From assembly GCF_020551945.1 (NCBI RefSeq), contig NZ_JAJBZH010000001.1, positions 1 to 64,000 of the forward strand: a stretch of 64,000 nt of DNA, read 5' to 3'. Positions 26,991 through 35,561 of the stretch are shown in pieces. A program made the position numbers and the translations under genes. This DNA comes from Cellulosimicrobium marinum. Lineage in GTDB: Bacteria > Actinomycetota > Actinomycetes > Actinomycetales > Cellulomonadaceae. The stretch's first letter is position 1; each line of letters begins with the position of its first letter. A model generated the notes under the pieces. That model worked only from the letters and a program-made list of their open reading frames with translations. It did no database searches and was not told the origin of the DNA.

Positions 26991-28786
26991 GACGCGTCGT
27001 CGTGATCGGGCACGGCATGGTCGGTGCGCGGTTCGCCCAGGACCTCGTCGCGCACGCCGGGTCGTCGGCGGCCGCGGTCGAGGTCACGGTGCTCGGCGCC
27101 GAGGAGTACGAGCCGTACAACCGCGTCCTGCTCAGCGAGGTCGTCGCGGGCAAGGTCGACGTCGCGGCGATCGGGCTCCCCGCGGCCGACGACCCGGCCG
27201 TGACGGTGCGTCGCGGCACGGAGGCGATCGCCGTCGACCGGACGGCGCGGCGCGTCGTCACCGCGGACGGCGCGTACCCCTACGACGCGGTGGTCCTCGC
27301 CACCGGTGCGGCGGCGCGCGTGCCCGACGTCGCGGGCCTCGCCGACCGGCCGGGCGGGCTCCCGCGCGGCGTGCACGCCCTGCGCACGCTCGACGACGCG
27401 CGCGAGATCGTCGCCGCGTCGGTCAACGCGCGCAGCGCCGTCGTCGTCGGGGCGGGCGTCCTCGGCCTGGAGGTGGCGTGCGGTCTGGCGCGGCGCGGTG
27501 TGCCGGTGAACGTCGTGCACGGGGGCCCGAGCGCGATGGACCGTCAGCTCGACCCGGCCGCGGGGACGGTGGTCGAGCGCACCCTCGCGCGGCTCGGCGT
27601 GCGGACGTGGACGGGGGCGCGCACCGAACGGGTCGACGTCGACGCCGCCGGGCGCGTCCACGGGCTCGCGCTGCGCGTCCCCGACCCGCGCCACCCGGAC
27701 CCGGGCGCTCTCCGCGACGTCGAGCTCGACGCCGACCTCGTCGTCCTCGCGTGCGGCACGGTCCCCGAGACCCGGCTCGCGCGGGCCGCGGGGCTGACGG
27801 TGGACCGGGGCGTCGTCGTCGGCGCGGACCTCGCGAGCCCGGACGACCCGCGCGTCTTCGCGATCGGCGACTGCGCCCAGCCGCCCGAGGGCGGGACAGG
27901 ACTGATCGCGCAGGGGTGGGAGCAGGCCCGGCGGCTCGCCGCCGACCTCGCGGCGCGCCTCGCCGCGCTCTCCGCTCCCGCGGCGCGGGCCGGCGTCTGG
28001 CGGGGCGAGGAACGACCGGGCGGCGTCAGGCCCGACGGCGCGCCCCGCCCCCCGCGCGTGCGACTCACCGACCCGGGGCGTCCGAGCATGGCGCTGCGCC
28101 TCGCGACACGCGTCGTGGCCCGCCCGGTCATGGACCTGTCAGCGCCCCAGGGGTCGCGGGACCGTCGGAGCGCTGACAGCTCGCCGGGGCCCGGGGCGCT
28201 CCCGACGGACGTCGTGCGGGTCAAGGCGCACGGGCTGGAGATTGTGACGATGGGGGTGTGCGGCGCGCGACGCGACCCGGACCCCGCGCACCGCACGGTG
28301 ACTCTGAGCGATCCGGCGTCGGGCCGGCACGTCGAGGTCGTCGTCGCGGACGGGCTGCTCGTGGGGGCGACGTGCGTCGGCGCACCCGACGTCGGCGCCG
28401 ACCTCACCGCGACGTACACCCGTCGCCTGCCGGTGCCCTCCGACCCGGCCCAGCTCCTGCTGCGCCCGGTCGCGCAGGCGCCCGCGCCGGCGACGACGCC
28501 CACCCTCATGCCGGACCGCACCACCGTGTGCCAGTGCAACGGCGTGACCAAGGGCGACCTCGTGGGCTGCTGGCGCGACGGCGCACGGTCGGTCGACGAC
28601 CTCGCCCGTGCGACGCGCGCCACGACGGGATGCGGCGGGTGCAAGGACGTCGTGTGCGGGCTCGTCGACTGGCTCGCGTCGGCCGACCCCGAGCAGACGT
28701 CCTCACACGACGACGGCACGGCGGGTGAGAAGACCGTTACGGACGGGCAACGACCGGTGCACGGTCGCGAAATCGCGGCTCCGTAG
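26987..28786 (+). CDS. FAD-dependent NAD(P)H oxidoreductase with BFD-type [2Fe-2S] domain (NasB-like electron donor)
   Basis: 599 residues, ATGA overlap with the nitrate reductase. Rossmann FAD motif VVIGHGMVGARF at the start, second nucleotide motif AVVVGAGVLGLEVA about 145-160, and FAIGDCAQPPEGG. The C-terminal 75 residues hold a BFD-like iron-sulfur site (C515, C517, C549, C552; VCQCNG and GCGGC). It most likely passes electrons from NAD(P)H to the nitrate reductase. A 44-bp palindromic element lies at residues 384-398, between the FAD part and the C-terminal part. The last 15 codons contain the GlnR-type box of nirB. Confidence 0.87.
28136..28179 (+). repeat. 44-bp palindromic coding element, copy C (in NasB-like protein)
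   Basis: CTGTCAGCGC at the left and GCGCTGACAG at the right form a perfect 10-bp stem, the cleanest of the four copies; the interior CCCAGGGGTCGCGGGACC can pair again. Encodes LSAPQGSRDRRSAD plus Ser in the same frame as the other copies. Confidence 0.87.
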
Positions 28787-28789
28787 CGT
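28736..28789 (+). promoter_or_regulatory. GlnR box and -10 element upstream of nirB
   Basis: GTTAC (28736), GCAAC (28747), TGCAC (28758) and GAAAT (28769), each separated by six bases, fit the actinobacterial GlnR consensus of alternating GTnAC and GaAAC words on an 11-base period. TAGCGT at 28784-28789 is a suitable -10, placing the start about 35 bases before the nirB GTG. The box lies inside the end of the upstream gene. Confidence 0.78.
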
Positions 28790-28831
28790 CGTCGGTGGAC
28801 GACTCGCCCCCGCTCACCCCAGGAGCCCGCC

Positions 28832-31513
28832 GTGACCGGACCCCAGAACGATCCTGCACCCGCCCCGGGCGCGCCCGCGCCCCGGCACCTCGTCGTCGTC
28901 GGCGGCGGCATGGTCGCCCAGCGACTCGTCGAGGCGCTGCGCGCCCGTGACGGCGTGGGTGCCTGGCGCATCTCGGTGTTCGCCGAGGAGCCGCGGAAGC
29001 CGTACGACCGCGTGGCGCTCACGAGCTACTTCTCGGCGCGCGACGCCGAGGAGCTCACCCTGGGCGACCCGACGCTGTGGGACGACCCGCTCGTCACGCT
29101 GCACCGCGACTGCGCCGTCACGGCGGTCGACCGCGAGACGCGGACCGTCACGGACCGGCTCGGGCGCGTCCACGCCTACGACGAGCTCGTCCTCGCCACC
29201 GGCTCGAGCGCCGCCATGCCGCCGATCCCGGGCAACGACCTGCCCGGCGTGTTCGTGTACCGCACGATCGACGACGTCGCGGCGCTGCGCGGCTGGGTCG
29301 AGGAGAAGCGTCGCGCGGCGACGACGGAGGGTGGCTGGGAGCGGCCGGTCCGCGGTGCGGTGATCGGCGGTGGCCTGCTCGGCCTGGAGGCCGCCGGCGC
29401 GCTCAAGGCGCTCGGCGCGCAGGCGACGGTCATCCAGTTCGGCACGCACATGATGGACGCCCAGATCGACCTCGGCGGCGGCGAGGCGCTCAAGCGCCTC
29501 ATCAACGGCATGGGCATCGCGGTCCGCTGCAACACCGGGACCAAGGAGATGAAGGTCTCCAGGCGCTCCGGGCACGTCGGCCGGCTCGACTTCGCCGACG
29601 GCGGCCGGCTCGACGTCGACGTGGTCGTCGTCGCGACCGGCGTGCGCCCGCGCGACGAGCTCGCCCGCGCCGCCGGCCTGGAGATCGGGGAGCGCGGCGG
29701 CGCCGTCGTCGACCTCGCGTGCCGCACCGCCGACGAGCACGTGTGGGCGGTCGGCGAGGTCGCGTGCATCGAGGGCCGGTGCATCGGTCTCGTCGCGCCG
29801 GGCTACGCGATGGCGGAGGTCGTCGCGGACCGCCTGCTCGGTGGCGAGGCCACCTTCCCGGGCGCCGACACCGCGACCAAGCTCAAGCTCCAGGGCGTCG
29901 ACGTCGCGAGCTTCGGCGACGCGTTCGGCCGCACCGAGGGCGCGATGGAGCTCGTCTGGGCCGACCCCGTCGCCGGCGTCTACAAGAAGCTCGTCCTGTC
30001 CGACGACGCGCGCACCCTCCTCGGCGGCGTGTTCGTCGGCGACGCCTCGCCGTACGCGTCCCTGCGCCCGATGCTCGGCGCGGAGCTCCCCGGCGACCCG
30101 GGCGCGTTCCTCCTGCCCGAGGGGTCGGGCGGCGGCGCCCCGTCGCTGGAGCTCCCCGACGACGCGACCGTCTGCTCGTGCAACAACGTCAGCGCCGGGA
30201 CCGTCCGCGGCGCTGTCACCGAGCACGCGTGCACCGACCTCGCCGGCGTCAAGGCGTGCACCAAGGCCGGGACGTCGTGCGGGTCGTGCCTCCCGCTCGT
30301 CAAGAAGATCACGACCACCGAGCTCGCCCGGGCCGGCGTCGAGGTGTCGAACGCGCTGTGCGAGCACTTCGAGCTGTCGCGCGCCCAGCTGTTCGACGCC
30401 GTGCGCGTCGCCGAGCTCCACACGTTCAGCGAGATCATCGGGCGGTTCGGCACCGGGCGCGGGTGCGACATCTGCAAGCCCGTCGTCGCGTCGGTCCTCG
30501 CGTCGCTCGGCAACGGGCACATCCTCGACGGCGAGCAGGCCACCCTGCAGGACACCAACGACCACGTCATGGCGAACATGCAGAAGGACGGCACGTACTC
30601 CGTCGTCCCGCGCATCCCCGGTGGCGAGATCACGCCCGACGGGCTGCTCGTCATCGGGCAGGTCGCCAAGGACTTCGGCCTGTACACGAAGATCACCGGC
30701 GGCCAGCGCATCGACATGTTCGGCGCGCGCATCGAGCAGCTCCCGCACATCTGGCGCCGGCTCGTCGAGCACGGCTTCGAGTCCGGTCACGCGTACGGCA
30801 AGTCGCTGCGCACCGTGAAGTCGTGCGTCGGGTCGACGTGGTGCCGGTTCGGCGTGCAGGACTCCGTCGGCATGGCCGTCGAGCTCGAGCTGCGGTACCG
30901 CGGCCTGCGCTCGCCCCACAAGCTCAAGCTCGGGGTGTCGGGCTGCGCGCGCGAGTGCGCCGAGGCCCGCGGGAAGGACGTCGGCGTCATCGCGACGGAC
31001 AAGGGCTGGAACGTCTACGTCGGCGGCAACGGCGGGTTCACGCCGCGGCACGCGCAGCTGCTCGCCGAGGACCTGACCTCCGAGGAGCTGATCCGGACCA
31101 TCGACCGGTTCCTCATGTACTACATCCGTACCGCCGACCGCCTGCAGCGCACCGCGGCGTGGGTGGAGGACTACGAGGGCGGGCTCGACGCGATCCGCGA
31201 GGTCGTCGTCGAGGACTCGCTCGGGATCGGGGCCGACCTCGACGCGGCGATGGCCCGCCACGTCGACGTCTACGAGGACGAGTGGCGGGCCGTGCTCGAG
31301 GACCCCGAGAAGCTGCGCCGGTTCGGGTCGTTCGTCAACGCGCCCGCCGAGGCCGACCCCGACCTCGCGTACGTCACCGAGCGCGGCCAGATCCGCCCCG
31401 CGACGGCCGCCGAGCGCGCCGCCGCCCTCGAGGCAGCCCGCGCCGCGGGCACCGAGCCCGTCCCCGCCGGCCCCGTGGTCATCGCCGGCTCCACCCTGGA
31501 GGTCCGTCGATGA
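28832..31513 (+). CDS. nirB: NAD(P)H-dependent nitrite reductase, large subunit
   Basis: 893 residues from GTG 28832 with CAGGAG upstream. N-terminal FAD/NAD(P) part (VVVGGGMVAQRLVEAL; GAVIGGGLLGLEAAGAL), two BFD-like [2Fe-2S] segments (VCSCNNVSAGT, TKAGTSCGSCLP), and the C-terminal siroheme/[4Fe-4S] part with C665, C671 (SCVGSTWCRFG) and C705, C709 (SGCARECAEA). It reduces nitrite to ammonium by six electrons. It starts a sub-operon under its own GlnR box and is coupled by ATGA to nirD. Confidence 0.96.
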   Translation: MTGPQNDPAPAPGAPAPRHLVVVGGGMVAQRLVEALRARDGVGAWRISVFAEEPRKPYDRVALTSYFSARDAEELTLGDPTLWDDPLVTLHRDCAVTAVDRETRTVTDRLGRVHAYDELVLATGSSAAMPPIPGNDLPGVFVYRTIDDVAALRGWVEEKRRAATTEGGWERPVRGAVIGGGLLGLEAAGALKALGAQATVIQFGTHMMDAQIDLGGGEALKRLINGMGIAVRCNTGTKEMKVSRRSGHVGRLDFADGGRLDVDVVVVATGVRPRDELARAAGLEIGERGGAVVDLACRTADEHVWAVGEVACIEGRCIGLVAPGYAMAEVVADRLLGGEATFPGADTATKLKLQGVDVASFGDAFGRTEGAMELVWADPVAGVYKKLVLSDDARTLLGGVFVGDASPYASLRPMLGAELPGDPGAFLLPEGSGGGAPSLELPDDATVCSCNNVSAGTVRGAVTEHACTDLAGVKACTKAGTSCGSCLPLVKKITTTELARAGVEVSNALCEHFELSRAQLFDAVRVAELHTFSEIIGRFGTGRGCDICKPVVASVLASLGNGHILDGEQATLQDTNDHVMANMQKDGTYSVVPRIPGGEITPDGLLVIGQVAKDFGLYTKITGGQRIDMFGARIEQLPHIWRRLVEHGFESGHAYGKSLRTVKSCVGSTWCRFGVQDSVGMAVELELRYRGLRSPHKLKLGVSGCARECAEARGKDVGVIATDKGWNVYVGGNGGFTPRHAQLLAEDLTSEELIRTIDRFLMYYIRTADRLQRTAAWVEDYEGGLDAIREVVVEDSLGIGADLDAAMARHVDVYEDEWRAVLEDPEKLRRFGSFVNAPAEADPDLAYVTERGQIRPATAAERAAALEAARAAGTEPVPAGPVVIAGSTLEVRR

Positions 31514-31962
31514 GCGTCGTGTCGCACCCCGTGCCCGCCGACCTGTCAGCAGCCAGCGGGTCCCCCGGTCGCCCGGGCGCTGACGACGCCGAGGGGACCG
31601 TCGTCTGGGAACGCGTGTGCCTCCTGCGGGACCTCGCCGTCGAGCGCGGCGCGGCAGCCCTCGTCGGCGGGGCGCAGGTGGCCCTCTTCCGTCTCCCCGA
31701 CGACACCGTGCGCGCCGTCCAGCAGCGCGACCCGTACTCCGGGGCGAACGTCATGTCGCGCGGCATCGTGGGCACGCGCGCAGGTGTACCGACGGTCGCC
31801 GGGCCGATGTACAAGCAGGTCTTCGACCTCGCGACCGGGCGCTGCCTCGAGGCCGCCGGGTACGTCCCCGTCCAGGGCCTCGCCCCCGACCTGGCGACGT
31901 GGCCCGTCGAGGTGCGGGACGGCGTCGTGCACGTGGCGTCCCGTCCGGACGGTGCGTCGTGA
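31510..31962 (+). CDS. nirD: Nitrite reductase small subunit
   Basis: 150 residues, ATGA overlap with nirB. Rieske-like fold without cluster ligands, as usual for NirD: VWERVCLLRDLAVERGAAAL, VQQRDPYSGANVMSRGIVG, YKQVFDLATGRCLE. It associates with NirB. Residues 12-26 of the otherwise dispensable N-terminal tail are encoded by the fourth 44-bp palindromic element, making this NirD about 25 residues longer than typical. Confidence 0.93.
   Translation: MSVVSHPVPADLSAASGSPGRPGADDAEGTVVWERVCLLRDLAVERGAAALVGGAQVALFRLPDDTVRAVQQRDPYSGANVMSRGIVGTRAGVPTVAGPMYKQVFDLATGRCLEAAGYVPVQGLAPDLATWPVEVRDGVVHVASRPDGAS
31543..31586 (+). repeat. 44-bp palindromic coding element, copy D (NirD N-terminus)
   Basis: Left end CTGTCAGC intact, right end GCTGAC then GA instead of AG, so this copy is partly decayed. 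Encodes LSAASGSPGRPGAD in the same frame and same length as the other three. Confidence 0.75.
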
Positions 31963-33257
31963 CCACGCTGCTGGGCCTCGACCTCGCCGGCCGGACCGTC
32001 GTCGTGGCGGGCGGCGGCCCGGTCGCGGCCCGGCGGGCCCGGGCCATGTGGGCCGACGGCGCCCGCGTGCGCGTCGTCGCACCGCAGCTGTGCGAGGACC
32101 TCCACGAGCTCGTCGCGTCCTTGAGTGCGGGCCGTTCGTCGTCGACCCGGCCCGGCGACGACAGATCCCCCGCACCCACCGGGGGGTCGGGCGGGTGCAT
32201 CGACTGGGCGCCCCGCGAGGTCCGCGAGTCCGACGTCGCCGACGCCTGGCTCGTCCTCGCCGCCACCGACGACACCACGACCAACCGCGACGTCGCCCGC
32301 TGGGCCGAGGCGCGCCGCGTGTGGTGCGTCAACGCCGGCGCCGCGCACGAGGGCACCGCCCGCACGCCCGCGACGACGCACAGCGGTGACGTGCTCGTCG
32401 GCGTCGTCACGGACACGCGCGGGGCCGTCGACCCGCGTCGCGCACGCGCCGTGCGGGACGCCGTCGCCGAGCACCTGCGCTCCGGCGGGGCCGACCAGCG
32501 CCGCCGACGCCCCGTCCCCGGCGGGACCGGGAAGGTCACCCTCGTCGGCGGAGGCCCCGGCGCCGTCGACCTCCTCACCCTCCGCGGACGACGCGCCCTC
32601 GCCGAGGCCGACGTCGTCGTCACCGACCGGCTCGGCCCCGTCGACGTGCTCGACGAGCTCGCACCCGGCGTCGAGGTGATCGACGTCGGCAAGACACCCG
32701 GCCACCACCCCGTCCCCCAGCACGAGATCAACGCGATCCTCGTCGAGCAGGCGCAGCGCGGCCGCGCCGTCGTCCGGCTCAAGGGCGGCGACCCGTTCGT
32801 CTACGGGCGCGGCGGCGAGGAGGTCGTCGCGTGCCGCGAGGCCGGCGTGCCCGTCGACGTCGTCCCCGGCATCTCCAGCGCGCTCAGCGTCCCCGCGCTC
32901 GCCGGCATCCCCCTCACCCATCGCGGCACCGTCGCGGCGTTCCACGTGATCAGCGGCCACGACGGCCTCGACGACGCCGCCCTGGTGTCCGTGCGCGACC
33001 GCGCCGCTACGCTGGTCGTCCTCATGGGTGTCACGCAGCTCGCACGCATCACGGCCCAGGCCCTCGACGCCGGGGCCGACCCCGCGCTGCCCGTCGCCGT
33101 CGTCGAGAACGGCTCCACGCCGCGCCAGCGCGTCACCCGCGCCCCGCTCGCCGAGATCGTCGAGCACGCCGCCCGGGTCGGAGTCCGGGCACCGGCCGTC
33201 GTCGTGGTCGGCGACGTGGCCGCGGAGGGGCGGCTCGACCCGGCGACGGTCGCGTGA
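31959..33257 (+). CDS. cobA: Siroheme synthase-like fusion: precorrin-2 dehydrogenase plus uroporphyrinogen-III C-methyltransferase
   Basis: 432 residues, GTGA overlap with nirD. Residues 1-165 are the NAD-binding Met8/CysG-N part (VVVAGGGPVAARRARAMW, AWLVLAATDDTTTNRDV); from about 186 comes the SAM methyltransferase (VTLVGGGPGAVDLLTLRG, VIDVGKTPG, RLKGGDPFVYGRGGEE, GISSALSVPALAGIPLTHRG). Makes precorrin-2 and sirohydrochlorin. A Ser/Gly/Pro insert at about 50-70 interrupts the Rossmann part at a loop. Chelation is supplied by the CbiX-like protein two genes on. Confidence 0.92.
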   Translation: MTTLLGLDLAGRTVVVAGGGPVAARRARAMWADGARVRVVAPQLCEDLHELVASLSAGRSSSTRPGDDRSPAPTGGSGGCIDWAPREVRESDVADAWLVLAATDDTTTNRDVARWAEARRVWCVNAGAAHEGTARTPATTHSGDVLVGVVTDTRGAVDPRRARAVRDAVAEHLRSGGADQRRRRPVPGGTGKVTLVGGGPGAVDLLTLRGRRALAEADVVVTDRLGPVDVLDELAPGVEVIDVGKTPGHHPVPQHEINAILVEQAQRGRAVVRLKGGDPFVYGRGGEEVVACREAGVPVDVVPGISSALSVPALAGIPLTHRGTVAAFHVISGHDGLDDAALVSVRDRAATLVVLMGVTQLARITAQALDAGADPALPVAVVENGSTPRQRVTRAPLAEIVEHAARVGVRAPAVVVVGDVAAEGRLDPATVA

Positions 33258-34396
33258 GCAGCACCACCGACCCCCGCGCAGAGCGCACCCCGCTCGGCCA
33301 GGTCATGGCCGGGTGCACCGTCCTCGTCACCGCCGACCGACGCAAGAGCGAGCTCGCCGCCGCCCTGCAGCGCCGCGGCGCCGAGGTGCGGCACGCCCCC
33401 GCGCTGAGCATGATCCCGCACGCCGACGACGACCAGCTTCTCGCCGGGACGCGTGACCTCGTCGAGCACCCGCCCGACGTCGTCGTCGTCACCACCGGGA
33501 TCGGGTTCCGCTCCTGGGTCGAGGCCGCCGACGCGCACGGCATCGCCGAGCGGCTCCTCGAGGTGCTCGCCGACGCCCGCCTCGTCGCCCGCGGCCCCAA
33601 GGCACGCGGTGCGATCCAGGCCGCCGGGCTCACCGCCGACTGGGTCGCCGAGTCCGAGACGTCCGCCGAGATCGCCGACGTCCTCCTCGGCGAAGGGGTC
33701 GCCGGGCTGCGCATCGCCGTCCAGCACCACGGTGCCGGGGCCGACGGCCTCGACGTCGTCTTCGCCGAGGCGGGCGCCGACGTCGCGAGCCTCGTCGTCT
33801 ACCGGTGGGGGCCGCCGCCCGACCCCGACGTGGTCCGCGCCTCCGTCGAGGCAGCCGCCTGCGGCGAGATCGACGCCGTCGTGTTCACCTCCGCACCCGG
33901 CGCGGAGGCGTGGCTCTCCGCCGCGGAGGAGCACGGCGTGGGACGCCTCGTCGTGTCCCGGTTCCGCGACGGCACGATGGTCGCGGCCGCGGTCGGGCCC
34001 GTCACCGCCAAACCGCTCGAGCACCGCGGCGTCACCCCCCTGCAGCCCGAGCGTGGCCGCCTCGGCGCGCTCGTGCGCACCCTCGTCGCCCACTACGAGC
34101 AGGCCGAGACCGTCGCGCTCGCCACCGTCGCGGGGGCGCTGCAGATCCGCTCCCGCGTCGCCGTGCTCGACGGCGACGTGCTGCCGTTGTCCCCGAGCGC
34201 GCTCGAGGTCCTCCGCCTCCTCGCGGCACGCCGCGGCGACGTCGTGACACGCGACGACGTGCTCGACGTCCTCCCCGGCGACTCGCGCGACCCCCACGCC
34301 GCCGAGGTCGCCGTCGCCCGCCTGCGCGAGGCCGCCGGACGGCGCGACCTCGTGAAGACCGTCGTCAAGCGCGGATACCGATTGGAGCTCGCATGA
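33254..34396 (+). CDS. Uroporphyrinogen-III synthase fused to a winged-helix DNA-binding domain
   Basis: 380 residues, GTGA overlap. Residues about 18-270 are the HemD fold (VTADRRKSELAAALQRRGAE, VVVTTGIGFRSWVEAA, IDAVVFTSAPGAEAWL). Residues about 285-380 are an OmpR/PhoB-type winged helix (LSPSALEVLRLLAARRGDVV, VLPGDSRDPHAAEVAVARL, VKTVVKRGYRLELA). The fusion is known in actinobacteria (Rv0260c type). It may couple tetrapyrrole supply to nitrite reductase expression; DNA targets are not known from sequence. Confidence 0.9.
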   Translation: MSSTTDPRAERTPLGQVMAGCTVLVTADRRKSELAAALQRRGAEVRHAPALSMIPHADDDQLLAGTRDLVEHPPDVVVVTTGIGFRSWVEAADAHGIAERLLEVLADARLVARGPKARGAIQAAGLTADWVAESETSAEIADVLLGEGVAGLRIAVQHHGAGADGLDVVFAEAGADVASLVVYRWGPPPDPDVVRASVEAAACGEIDAVVFTSAPGAEAWLSAAEEHGVGRLVVSRFRDGTMVAAAVGPVTAKPLEHRGVTPLQPERGRLGALVRTLVAHYEQAETVALATVAGALQIRSRVAVLDGDVLPLSPSALEVLRLLAARRGDVVTRDDVLDVLPGDSRDPHAAEVAVARLREAAGRRDLVKTVVKRGYRLELA

Positions 34397-35304
34397 GCAC
34401 GGAGATCCTGGCCTTCCCGTCCGGCACGCCCGCGGCACGCACCGCACCCGGGGCGGGCGGTGGGGCCGCAGGGTCGGCGGGCGCCCCGCCCGTGCTCGTC
34501 GGATGCTCCCACGGCACGAACGACCCCACCGGCCGCGCCGTGATCCGCGCGCTGCTCGACGACGTCCGCGCCGCCCGCCCCGACCTCGACGTCCGCGAGG
34601 CGTTCGTCGACGTGCAGCAGCCCGAGGTCGCCGACGTCGTCACCTCCGTCGTCGCGCCGGGTGCCGGCTCGGCGTCGGGCGGCGTGGTGCCGGGCGACGT
34701 GGTGCCGGGCGACGCCGTGGTGGTGCCGCTGCTGCTCTCGGGCGGGTTCCACGTCGGCGTCGACATCGCGGAGTCCGTCGCCGACCGCGGCCCCGGCGCC
34801 GGCCGGGCCGCCGCCGCGGCCCCCCTCGGCCCCGACGACCGCCTCGCCGACCTCCTCGCCGACCGCCTCGCCGAAGCCGGCCTGCGGCCCGGCGACGCCG
34901 TCGTGATCGCCGCCGCCGGCTCCAGCCGCCCCGGCGCCGCGCGCGACGTCGAACAGCTCGCCACCGCCCTGCGCGAGCGCGTCCCGAACGACGTGAGCGT
35001 CGGCTACGGCGCCATGGCGAAGCCGTCCGTGCCCGACGCCGTTGCCGCCGCCCGCACGTCGCTCACCGACGCCTCGGGTGAGGCGGGCGCCCCCGGCGAG
35101 CGCGCGGCGTCGGGCACGGCGGGCGAGGGCGGGCCGCGCGTCGTCGTGGCCGCGTACCTCCTCGCGCCGGGATACTTCTACGACCGCGTGCTGGAGGCGG
35201 GGGCGGACGTCGTGACGGCGCCGCTCGCCCCGGACCCTCGCCTCACGTCGATCGTCCTCGACCGCTACGCCGACGCCGCCGCGACCCTCGCCCCCGCGCC
35301 GTAG
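34393..35304 (+). CDS. Sirohydrochlorin chelatase, CbiX-like
   Basis: 303 residues, ATGA overlap. The chelatase N-motif with metal histidine is VLVGCSHGTNDPTGR; the second domain begins VVIAAAGSSRPGAARDVEQL and ends YLLAPGYFYDRVLEAGADVV. It inserts iron into sirohydrochlorin to finish siroheme for NirB. Two Gly/Ala/Pro-rich loops (about 90-105 and 235-250) lengthen it. Last gene of the operon; a palindromic repeat array follows. Confidence 0.88.
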   Translation: MSTEILAFPSGTPAARTAPGAGGGAAGSAGAPPVLVGCSHGTNDPTGRAVIRALLDDVRAARPDLDVREAFVDVQQPEVADVVTSVVAPGAGSASGGVVPGDVVPGDAVVVPLLLSGGFHVGVDIAESVADRGPGAGRAAAAAPLGPDDRLADLLADRLAEAGLRPGDAVVIAAAGSSRPGAARDVEQLATALRERVPNDVSVGYGAMAKPSVPDAVAAARTSLTDASGEAGAPGERAASGTAGEGGPRVVVAAYLLAPGYFYDRVLEAGADVVTAPLAPDPRLTSIVLDRYADAAATLAPAP

Positions 35305-35316
35305 TGGGGTAGCCCG

Positions 35317-35553
35317 GCGAGGAAGTACCGAGGTCGCGCGAGGGAGAACCGTGGTCGTGACGAGCGCACGTCGGGCGGCCGCGCCGGGTCTACCATCCGC
35401 GCCGCTCGTTCCTCGCGTTGCTCCCGCCAGACCCGCCACGACCCGGCACGGCCGCCCGACCTGAGCTCGAGCGTGGGCGCACCTCGGCGGACCTCGGTGC
35501 TACCTCGACGGACCTTGGTTCTCCCTCGCGCGGCGAGGGTTCTCGCTCGGGGT
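35317..35553. repeat. Intergenic palindromic repeat array, copy 2, with an embedded 60-bp element
   Basis: Forward units GCGAGGAAGTACCGAGGT and GCGAGGGAGAACCGTGGT, a centre of about 130 bases, then inverse units ACCTCGGTGCTACCTCG, ACCTTGGTTCTCCCTCGC and GGGTTCTCGCTCG. Same family as 22804-22977. The centre contains the separate element at 35386-35445. The array sits between two converging genes (CbiX-like ends 35304, MFS ends 35562), where it may also stop transcription. Confidence 0.78.
35386..35445 (+). repeat. 60-bp dispersed element, intergenic copy
   Basis: Starts GGGTCTACCATCCG and contains CGCTCGTTCCTCGCG and CTCCCGCCAGACCCGCCACG. A near-identical 58-bp copy lies inside the thioredoxin-NHL gene at 61916-61973; the two differ only in two small patches near the middle. 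The outer GGGTCT and AGACCC can pair. Confidence 0.85.
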
Positions 35554-35561
35554 CGGGCGGG

